Source: an uncultured bacterium
GTDB taxonomy: Bacteria > Actinomycetota > Coriobacteriia > Coriobacteriales > Atopobiaceae
Length of the DNA: 12,042 nucleotides
Assembly: GCA_905214175.1 (NCBI GenBank)
Contig: CAJMLD010000029.1
Coordinates: forward strand, 1-12,042
Reading direction: 5' to 3'
Shown: positions 6,129-12,042 of the stretch, in pieces
Layout of the letters: each line of letters starts with the position of its first letter
Position numbering within the stretch: position 1 is the first letter of the stretch
Made by a program: the position numbers and the translations under genes
The notes under the pieces: generated by a model
Databases searched by the model: none
Seen by the model: the letters and a program-made list of their open reading frames with translations, nothing else
What the model was told of the DNA's origin: nothing

Positions 6129-6177
6129 CCATGGGGAACGCGTCTGCGGAGACAATTGTTAGCCATGGGAAACTATA
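6129..6177 (-). promoter_or_regulatory. Possible promoter region of the HMA gene with near-identical direct repeats
   Basis: A TATAGT -10-like hexamer on the minus strand (6172-6177) has no clear -35 partner. Next to it and 34 bases downstream are two direct repeats, CCATGGGAAAC (6163-6173) and CCATGGGGAAC (6129-6139), read on plus and differing at one base. They lie between the -10 and the start codon. A metal-responsive operator is possible but is only inference. Confidence 0.22.
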
Positions 6178-6337
6178 GCACCGAGAGCACTGACGCGCTC
6201 ACTCGCCATCGCCTTCGCGGGACCTTTAGCGTCAAGATTGCCGTTTGAGGGGTCTCGAAAATCCAAGCGTGCCCCAGAAAAACGTGCGCCAGCAGGTGTT
6301 GCGAACCCCTCGTAATCCCACGCAAATCCCAATATCC

Positions 6338-6823
6338 CTATACGTCCGCGTCCGAAAAGCCCTCGTCATCTACGAGCGCGTTTCCATCGGCGGCCGTGGT
6401 GGCAAGCTCGTCGCAGCGCTCGTTAAGGTCGTGGCCGGCGTGGCCCCTCACCCACACCAAGCTCACATCGTGCGGAGCCATGGCAGCGAGCAGGCGATTC
6501 CACAGGTCGACGTTCTTTACCGGCTGCTTCTGCGAGGTCTTCCAGCCGCGACGAATCCACCCGTCAATCCAGTGGTCATTGAACGCCTTCACCACATACT
6601 GCGAATCGGAGTGCAGCTCCACGCTGCATGGCCTGGTGAGCGCCTCCAGTGCGGCGATTGCCCCCATGAGCTCCATGCGGTTGTTCGTCGTGCGCCGGTA
6701 CCCCTGGGAGAGCTCGCGCCGGTGCGTCTGACCTGCGGGATCTGTATAGAGCAGCACGGCACCAAAGCCGCCCGGGCCCGGGTTTCCCCGGGACGAGCCG
6801 TCGGAATATGCCACCACGCGCAT
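6338..6823 (-). CDS. rnhA: Ribonuclease HI
   Basis: This cytoplasmic endonuclease cuts the RNA strand of RNA-DNA hybrids, including primers and R-loops. From the ATG at 6821-6823 the protein has 161 residues, close to the 155 of the E. coli enzyme. All catalytic residues are visible: Asp8 in YSDGSSRGNPGPGG, Glu52 in TTNNRMELMGAI, Asp74 in LHSDSQYVV, His129 in VRGHAGH and Asp139 in NERCDELA. The basic protrusion is present (HWIDGWIRRGWKTSQKQPVKN in part, residues about 85-105). The frame extends upstream to a GTG at 6871 inside polA, but the ATG has an AGGGAAAG ribosome binding site and starts directly at the first strand. It follows the polA stop by 29 bases, so the two genes are probably one transcript. 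Confidence 0.96.
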   Translation of the reverse strand: MRVVAYSDGSSRGNPGPGGFGAVLLYTDPAGQTHRRELSQGYRRTTNNRMELMGAIAALEALTRPCSVELHSDSQYVVKAFNDHWIDGWIRRGWKTSQKQPVKNVDLWNRLLAAMAPHDVSLVWVRGHAGHDLNERCDELATTAADGNALVDDEGFSDADV

Positions 6824-6852
6824 GCGCGTCTTTCCCTGTGCCACCGTACCCC

Positions 6853-9594
6853 CTACTTCGCATCGGCCCACGTGGCGCCAGAGGAGACCTCCGCGATGAG
6901 CGGCACCTTGAGCTGCACCACGCCCTCCATGGTCTCCTTGACCAGCGCAGACGCTGCGTCAATCTCATCTACAGGCACCTCGAGGTCCAGTTCGTCGTGA
7001 ATCTGAAGCACGAGCTTTGAGCGCAGCCCCTCCTCGACAAGGCGCTTCTCAACACGGGCCATGGCAATCTTGATGATGTCCGCCGCCGTGCCCTGCATGG
7101 GGTGGTTCATCGCCGTACGCTCGCCAAAGGCAACAAGCTGCTTGTTTCTCTGCTGGAACTCGCGGATGTGGCGCTTGCGACCGTACATGGTGATGGCATA
7201 GCCGTGCTCGTGTGCAAAGGCAACAGACTGGTCAAGGTAGGCCCGAACCCCAGGGTACGCCTCGAAGTAGCGGTCGATCATCTGCTGCGCCTCGGCTCGC
7301 GGGATCTTGAGCGAGGTGGCAAGGCCGTACGCCTGCTGGCCGTAGACAATGCCAAAGTTCACGGCCTTCGCGCGGCTGCGCAGCTGCGGCGTAACCTCCT
7401 CGACGGGCACGCCAAAGACGCGCGCGGCGGTGGCGGCGTGGAAGTCCGCGCCCTCGTTGAAGGCGGCAATGAGGTGCTCGTCGCCAGAGAGGTGCGCGAG
7501 CAGCCTCAGCTCAATCTGCGAGTAGTCGCAGGCGAGAAAGACCGATCCCTCGGGCACCGTGAAGGCGGTTCGCACGCGATGCCCCAGCTCAGAGCGGGTA
7601 GGGATGTTCTGCAGGTTGGGATCTGAGCTCGACAGGCGCCCAGTTGCCGCGACCGTCTGGTTGAACGTAGTGTGGATGCGGTGGTCGCCCCTGATGAGCG
7701 CCGGCAGCGCGTCGAGGTAGGTCGACTTGATCTTGGCACGCTCGCGGTACTCCAGCACCTTGGCGACCAGCTCGTCCGTCTGGGCAAGGTCGGCGAGGAC
7801 CTTGGCGTTTGTCGAGTAGAAGCCGCGCTTGGTGCGCTTCATGCCAAACGTGGGCAGCTTGCGTACGTCAAAGAGAATGTGCGAGAGCTGCTGCGGAGAG
7901 TCGATGTTGAAGTCCTCCCCCGCCATGGCGTGGATGTCAGAGACCATCTGGTCTATCTCGGCGCCAAGCTCGGCAGACTGTCGCGCGAGAATTGCCGGGT
8001 CAACAGAGAGCCCCACGCGCTCCATCTGGGCAAGTACCGGCAAAAGCGGCATCTCTATCTTGTTCATGACGTCAGCGGACCCGTCGTCGGCAAGCCGCTG
8101 GGCAAGCACCGGCACCAGCAGGCGCGAAGCGACGGCCTCGACGGCAGCCGCCGGCGCCGAGCCCTCCTCGGGAAGTGCGGACGAGAGGAACTGCTCGGCC
8201 AGGCCTCGCACCTCGAATGACGAGCGATCAGATTCCAGCAGGTAGGCAGCCACTCCCACATCGAAGATGCGCTCCGGGGCAAGGTCTGCGGCAGCCATGG
8301 TCTCGGGCAGCGAGGAGTCAACTGGCGAGAGACGGTGGAAGAGCGCCTTGACGTCGCCCGAAGCCACATGGCCCTCGGCAAACGCAAGCTTCAGAGCGGC
8401 GTCAGCAGGGGCGCCAGCAAAGCGCAGCAGCACGTCGTCTGCAACGGAAACCCACAGCGTGTAACCCTGCGAGAAGAGCGTTCCCGCGGACGGGTCCTCC
8501 CCCACGGCGCAGCCGAGCCAGGCGTCCCCCTTGACGGCATCCCTGAGGGCAGCGGCAGCAGCGTCTCCCTCGAGCGGCTTTGGCACCGAGACGTCCGCGC
8601 CGACAACGGGAGAGGCATCGGCGGTGGCGCCAGGAGCCGCGCCGCCCTGCGCGACAGCAGCCGGAACGCGCCCAGATCCGCCCCCAAGGCGCGCAAGCCT
8701 CCCCGTGAGTCCGGTGAACCCAAGCGCCGAGAAGGCCTTGGTGACCTCGGCAGGATCGAAGGTGGGAAACTTCGCGTCGGAAAGCTCGATGTCGAGGGGG
8801 GCGTCGGTACGGATGGTTGCGATCTCGCGAGAGAGCAGGGCATCGTCCACGTGGGCGCGGAGATTCTCGCCCATCTTGCCCTTTACCTCGTCGGCGTGTG
8901 CGATGACCTCGTCAAGGTTGCCGTACTTCACGATGAGCGCCGCGGCTTTCTTGGGGCCAATGCCCGGCACACCCGGAATGTTGTCCGAGGTGTCACCCTT
9001 GAGGCCGTAGAAATCCGGGACAAGATGGGGCGTGATGCCGTGGTAGAGGTCGTCGACGCTTTCGGGGGTCATGATCTGGACCTCCGAGACGCCCTTCTTT
9101 GTTGAGACGATCTTCACGTGCTCGGTTGCCAGCTGGTACATGTCACGGTCGCCGGTGAAGAGCAGCATCTCATAGCCCGCAGCCTCACCGCGCCGCGCGA
9201 GGGTGCCCAGAATGTCGTCGCCCTCCCAGCCCTCGAGCTCGCAGACCGGCACGTCCAGCACGCGGAGTAGGTCCTTCACCATGGGGAACTGCTCGTGAAG
9301 CGCCTCGTCCATGGGCGGGCGCTGCGCCTTGTACTGGGGGAGCTTCTCCATGCGCACCTTGGGCTTGCCCTTGTCGAAGGCGCAGATGATCCCATCGGGA
9401 TGGAAGGTCTCGACCATCTTGATAAACATGTTGAAGAACCCAAAGAGCGCGTTGGTCGAGCGACCGTCCGGCGCGGTCATGGGTTGCATTATGGCGTGGT
9501 AGGCACGGTGCATGAGCGAGTTGCCATCGATGACGGCTATGGTACGGCGCGTTGCGCCCGTCTCGGCGGCAACCGCGGTGGTGGATTCTGACAT
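6853..9594 (-). CDS. polA: DNA polymerase I
   Basis: This is the repair and Okazaki-fragment polymerase, 913 residues, as in other bacteria. The N-terminal 5' nuclease (about 15-300) shows its acidic residues: Asp23 (VIDGNS), Asp74 (AFDKGKP), Glu124/Asp126/Asp127 (EGDDILG), Asp149/Asp151 (TGDRDMYQL) and Asp201/Asp204 in the helix-hairpin region (KGDTSDNIPGVPGIGPKKAA). The middle 3'-5' exonuclease-like domain (about 340-520) lacks the DxE motif and is presumably inactive, as in many actinobacterial and Thermus enzymes. The polymerase domain has motif A DYSQIELRLL (Asp690), the O helix with Arg739, Lys743 and Phe747, and motif C HDE (His866-Glu868). The ATG at 9592-9594 follows a GAGAGGGGAT ribosome binding site. 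The gene is divergent from glutamine synthetase and is followed by rnhA. Confidence 0.98.
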   Translation of the reverse strand: MSESTTAVAAETGATRRTIAVIDGNSLMHRAYHAIMQPMTAPDGRSTNALFGFFNMFIKMVETFHPDGIICAFDKGKPKVRMEKLPQYKAQRPPMDEALHEQFPMVKDLLRVLDVPVCELEGWEGDDILGTLARRGEAAGYEMLLFTGDRDMYQLATEHVKIVSTKKGVSEVQIMTPESVDDLYHGITPHLVPDFYGLKGDTSDNIPGVPGIGPKKAAALIVKYGNLDEVIAHADEVKGKMGENLRAHVDDALLSREIATIRTDAPLDIELSDAKFPTFDPAEVTKAFSALGFTGLTGRLARLGGGSGRVPAAVAQGGAAPGATADASPVVGADVSVPKPLEGDAAAAALRDAVKGDAWLGCAVGEDPSAGTLFSQGYTLWVSVADDVLLRFAGAPADAALKLAFAEGHVASGDVKALFHRLSPVDSSLPETMAAADLAPERIFDVGVAAYLLESDRSSFEVRGLAEQFLSSALPEEGSAPAAAVEAVASRLLVPVLAQRLADDGSADVMNKIEMPLLPVLAQMERVGLSVDPAILARQSAELGAEIDQMVSDIHAMAGEDFNIDSPQQLSHILFDVRKLPTFGMKRTKRGFYSTNAKVLADLAQTDELVAKVLEYRERAKIKSTYLDALPALIRGDHRIHTTFNQTVAATGRLSSSDPNLQNIPTRSELGHRVRTAFTVPEGSVFLACDYSQIELRLLAHLSGDEHLIAAFNEGADFHAATAARVFGVPVEEVTPQLRSRAKAVNFGIVYGQQAYGLATSLKIPRAEAQQMIDRYFEAYPGVRAYLDQSVAFAHEHGYAITMYGRKRHIREFQQRNKQLVAFGERTAMNHPMQGTAADIIKIAMARVEKRLVEEGLRSKLVLQIHDELDLEVPVDEIDAASALVKETMEGVVQLKVPLIAEVSSGATWADAK

Positions 9595-9624
9595 GAACCT
9601 ATCCCCTCTCGTTTTGACAAGTCC

Positions 9625-9630
9625 ATTCTA
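9625..9630 (-). promoter_or_regulatory. polA: Candidate -10 element of polA
   Basis: TAGAAT on the minus strand matches the -10 consensus at five of six positions. It would give a leader of about 25 bases before the polA ATG, including the ribosome binding site. No good -35 hexamer is seen 16-18 bases upstream. Between this element and about 9760 the DNA shows nothing I can assign. Confidence 0.35.
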
Positions 9631-9792
9631 CCGAGGTGTCGGACGGAAATAGCCACGGCGGAAGGATGAGCGAGAGGAGCCCACAGCTCGAGGGTCGTAT
9701 GCGTCCTCCAGCGACACGCCCCAGGGGCCTTGGCCCACCCCCTGTCCCCCAACCTTCCCTTCCTTGAAATTGCGTAGAAACAAGCTCTTCCC

Positions 9793-9809
9793 GCTTTGGG
9801 AAACAAAGC
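9793..9809. promoter_or_regulatory. Inverted repeat upstream of glutamine synthetase, candidate operator
   Basis: Arms GCTTTG (9793-9798) and CAAAGC (9804-9809) form a perfect inverted repeat around GGAAA. It lies just upstream of a possible TACAGT -10 hexamer (9815-9820) and about 95 bases before the start codon. Three GTACA copies follow (9814-9818, 9828-9832, 9836-9840). Nitrogen control of this gene would be expected, but the site does not match the actinobacterial GlnR consensus, so the factor is unknown. Confidence 0.3.
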
Positions 9810-9902
9810 CACGGTACAGTGGTGTGCGTACAAGGGTACAGGGCGGGCAGCAACCTCCGCGCGGTACCTCCGGGAAAGTTCAGGGACAGGAGAAGAGGCA
9901 GT

Positions 9903-11993
9903 ATGGCCACAGACAAGGTCTCAGAGGAATACGGGAGCCTGCTGTTCACCGACAAGGACATGCAGGAACGCCTCCCCAAGCCGACCTACAAGAAGCTCAT
10001 GCAGGTCATCAAAGAGGGCGCGCCTCTCGACATCGACATCGCCAACGAGGTCGCTCACGCCATGAAGGAGTGGGCTCTCGAGAAGGGTGCCACGCACTAC
10101 ACCCACTGGTTCCAGCCGCTCACGGGCATCACGTCCGAGAAGCACGACAGCTTCATCTCCCCCAACGGCGACGGCTCCGTGCTCATGACCTTCTCCGGCA
10201 AGGAGCTAGTCCAGGGCGAGCCCGACGCCTCGAGCTTCCCCTCCGGCGGCCTGCGCGCCACCTTCGAGGCCCGCGGCTACACGGTGTGGGACCCCACCAG
10301 CCCCGCCTTCATCAAGGACGAGGTTCTCTGCATCCCCACCGCCTTCATCAGCTACACCGGCGAGGCACTCGACAAGAAGACGCCGCTGCTTCGCTCTGAG
10401 GTTGCCCTCGAGAAGCAGGCCAAGCGCCTGCTCGCGCTCTTCGGCCAGAAGCCGCACCGCGTCTACACCACCATCGGCCCGGAGCAGGAGTACTTCCTCA
10501 TCAAGGAGGAGGACTACCAGGCGCGCCCCGACCTCATCCTCACCGGCCGCACCCTCTTTGGCTGCGAGCCTGCCAAGGGCCAGGAGCTCGAGGAGCACTA
10601 CTTCGGCGCCATTCGCCCGACGGTCAACGAGTTCATGAAGGAGCTCGACGACGAGCTTTGGAAGCTCGGCATTCCCGCCAAGACCAAGCACAACGAGGTT
10701 GCGCCGAGCCAGCACGAGCTTGCCCCCATCTTCGAGAAGGGCTCGCTTGCCATCGATGACAACCTCCTCACCATGGAGAAGATGAAGCTCATCGCCTCCC
10801 ACCACGGCCTGGTTTGCCTGCAGCACGAGAAGCCCTTCGACTACGTGAACGGCTCCGGCAAGCACAACAACTGGTCGCTCTGCGCCGACAACAAGAACCT
10901 CCTCGAGCCGGGCGACGACCCGCAGGACAACCTGCAGTTCCTCGTCTTCCTCGCCTGCCTCGTGGCTGCCGTCGACGACCACGCAGACCTGCTGCGCATG
11001 TCTGTTGCCTCTGCCGGTAACGATCACCGCCTCGGCGCCAACGAGGCGCCTCCGGCGATCATCTCCGTCTTCCTGGGCGATGCCCTCACGCCTATTGTCG
11101 AGGCCCTCGTGAAGAAGGAGCAGCCCGAGGCCCACGACCGCGAGGCCATCGACCTGGGCGTCCCGCAGCTGCCCGAGGTCCTGCGCGACAACACCGACCG
11201 CAACCGTACCTCCCCGTTTGCCTTCACCGGCAACAAGTTCGAGTTCCGCATGTGCGGCAGCCAGCAGAACCTCTCCGACCCCAACGTCGTTCTCAACACC
11301 GCTGTCGCCGAGCAGTGCGAGCGCTTTGTGGACTACGTCGCCGACCGCGCCGACGAGGACTTCACCACCGTTGCCATGCGCTTCGTGCGCCACACCTTCC
11401 GTGACCACCAGCGCATCCTCTTTGACGGCAACGGCTACTCCGAGGAGTGGGAGCAGGAGGCCGCCCGTCGTGGGCTGCCCAACCTCAAGACCACACCGGA
11501 TGCCCTTCCTGCGCTGGTCAAGCCCGAGAACATCAAGTTCTTCGAGAAGTACGGCGTCCTCAGCGAGTCCGAGGTCCACGCTCGCTACGTGGCCAAGGCC
11601 GAGCAGTACGCCAAGCTGCTTAACATTGAGGCCAACACCATGGTCTACATGACACGTCACATGTACCTGCCGGCGCTCTTCGACTACTCTGGCGACATCG
11701 CCACGAGCGTTGCGACCAAGGCCGAGCTGGGCATTGACGCCAAGGCCGAGAAGAAGATGGTGAGCGTCCTCACCGACGGCATCAATGCCATCTCCGACGC
11801 CGTGGATGACCTTGAGGCCAAGAACGCCCAGGCCAAGGGCCTTGAGGATCCGCAGGCAGCCGATGACTGCTACCGCGACGTCGTCATCCCCGCAATGACC
11901 GCGCTGCGCACCGCCGTCGACGACATGGAGAAGGTCTGCGGCCACGACTACTGGCTCGTGCCAAGCTACAACAAGATGCTGTTCTACGTGTAA
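9903..11993 (+). CDS. glnN: Glutamine synthetase type III
   Basis: This enzyme joins ammonia to glutamate using ATP to make glutamine, the central step of ammonium assimilation in the cytoplasm. From the ATG at 9903 the protein has 696 residues, the type III size and far larger than types I or II (about 470 and 370). The N-terminal type III region is present (FTDKDMQERLPKPTYKKLMQ, then THYTHWFQPLTGITSEKHDS). Catalytic-core motifs are PEQEYFLI (residues 193-200, metal-binding glutamates) and NGSGKHNNWSL (from residue 316, the type III form of the ATP-binding signature). The frame stays open to 9819, but the added 28 residues are unlike the family. The chosen ATG has an AGGAGAAGAGG ribosome binding site. 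Codon choice is strongly C-ending with near-exclusive GAG and AAG, which suggests high expression. It is the only plus-strand gene here with its own promoter region and likely terminator. Confidence 0.97.
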   Translation: MATDKVSEEYGSLLFTDKDMQERLPKPTYKKLMQVIKEGAPLDIDIANEVAHAMKEWALEKGATHYTHWFQPLTGITSEKHDSFISPNGDGSVLMTFSGKELVQGEPDASSFPSGGLRATFEARGYTVWDPTSPAFIKDEVLCIPTAFISYTGEALDKKTPLLRSEVALEKQAKRLLALFGQKPHRVYTTIGPEQEYFLIKEEDYQARPDLILTGRTLFGCEPAKGQELEEHYFGAIRPTVNEFMKELDDELWKLGIPAKTKHNEVAPSQHELAPIFEKGSLAIDDNLLTMEKMKLIASHHGLVCLQHEKPFDYVNGSGKHNNWSLCADNKNLLEPGDDPQDNLQFLVFLACLVAAVDDHADLLRMSVASAGNDHRLGANEAPPAIISVFLGDALTPIVEALVKKEQPEAHDREAIDLGVPQLPEVLRDNTDRNRTSPFAFTGNKFEFRMCGSQQNLSDPNVVLNTAVAEQCERFVDYVADRADEDFTTVAMRFVRHTFRDHQRILFDGNGYSEEWEQEAARRGLPNLKTTPDALPALVKPENIKFFEKYGVLSESEVHARYVAKAEQYAKLLNIEANTMVYMTRHMYLPALFDYSGDIATSVATKAELGIDAKAEKKMVSVLTDGINAISDAVDDLEAKNAQAKGLEDPQAADDCYRDVVIPAMTALRTAVDDMEKVCGHDYWLVPSYNKMLFYV

Positions 11994-12022
11994 CCGTAGT
12001 AACAACAGGTACACGGAGCCCC

Positions 12023-12042
12023 GCCGCAGCGTACGCTGCGGC
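12023..12042 (+). terminator. Perfect GC-rich palindrome after glutamine synthetase, probable terminator stem cut by the window edge
   Basis: Arms GCCGCAGC (12023-12030) and GCTGCGGC (12035-12042) pair around GTAC, starting 29 bases after the TAA. CCC just before the left arm suggests a longer stem continuing with G residues beyond the window. Any T-run would lie outside, so intrinsic termination is likely but unproven here. Confidence 0.6.

Noticed and set aside
6248..6311. GAGGGGT (6248-6254) and ACCCCTC (6305-6311) as a possible terminator stem after rnhA
   Set aside because: The arms are about 50 bases apart with no compact loop and no T-run at the right place, so I could not support a terminator there.
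8335..9105. 256-codon open frame on the plus strand inside polA
   Set aside because: It lies wholly antisense to polA, which has complete catalytic motifs on either side of it, and has no domain of its own.
9614..9619. TTGACA on the plus strand in the polA-glnN divergent region as a -35 element
   Set aside because: No acceptable -10 hexamer lies 16-18 bases downstream and it is almost 290 bases from the plus-strand gene.
9853..9892. Two ACCTCCG copies in the glutamine synthetase leader as ribosome-binding-site blockers
   Set aside because: Only about four bases (CTCC with GGAG) could pair with the ribosome binding site, too few to support a regulatory hairpin.
10206..12014. 602-codon open frame on the minus strand, opposite glutamine synthetase
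   Set aside because: It is an artefact of the strongly G/C-ending codons of the real plus-strand gene. Its translation is a low-complexity Leu/Val/Glu/Gly mixture with no recognisable domain.

Overview
The window looks like chromosomal DNA from a high-GC actinobacterium. Coriobacteriia (Olsenella, Atopobium or Collinsella relatives) is the best guess. This is inferred from the GC-rich, C/G-ending codons, the mannose-family PTS genes, the type III glutamine synthetase, and a short palindrome next to cyuA that resembles repeats I associate with this group. No rRNA, tRNA, CRISPR array, transposase, integrase or phage gene is visible. The genes are mostly housekeeping and nutrient-use genes, and nothing here amounts to a clearly new multi-gene system.

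Left part (36-3269, minus strand): a probable operon reading right to left. It starts with a ROK-type repressor, followed by PTS components IIB, IIC and IID of the mannose/fructose/sorbose family. No IIA gene is present, so IIA must come from beyond the left edge or from elsewhere in the genome. An AT-rich inverted repeat (3354-3372) lies over the likely promoter of the ROK gene and is a good candidate for its own operator. Compact hairpins fill the ROK-IIB and IIB-IIC gaps, which suggests RNA-level tuning of subunit ratios.

Middle part (3568-5694, plus strand): a HAD-family hydrolase followed by an L-cysteine desulfidase-type Fe-S enzyme (cyuA-like). The second gene converges with a small membrane-anchored metal-binding protein (5718-6095, minus). 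The stop codons of both genes lie inside one perfect 15-bp inverted repeat.

Right part: polA (DNA polymerase I) and rnhA (RNase HI) lie in tandem on the minus strand, so two enzymes that remove RNA primers appear to be co-transcribed. A divergent 308-bp region separates polA from glnA/glnN, which encodes type III glutamine synthetase on the plus strand. The window ends in a strong palindrome that is probably the terminator stem of the glutamine synthetase gene.

Several starts were moved inward from the longest open frame because a good ribosome binding site and family length support a later start codon: IIB, ROK, the HMA protein, rnhA and glutamine synthetase.
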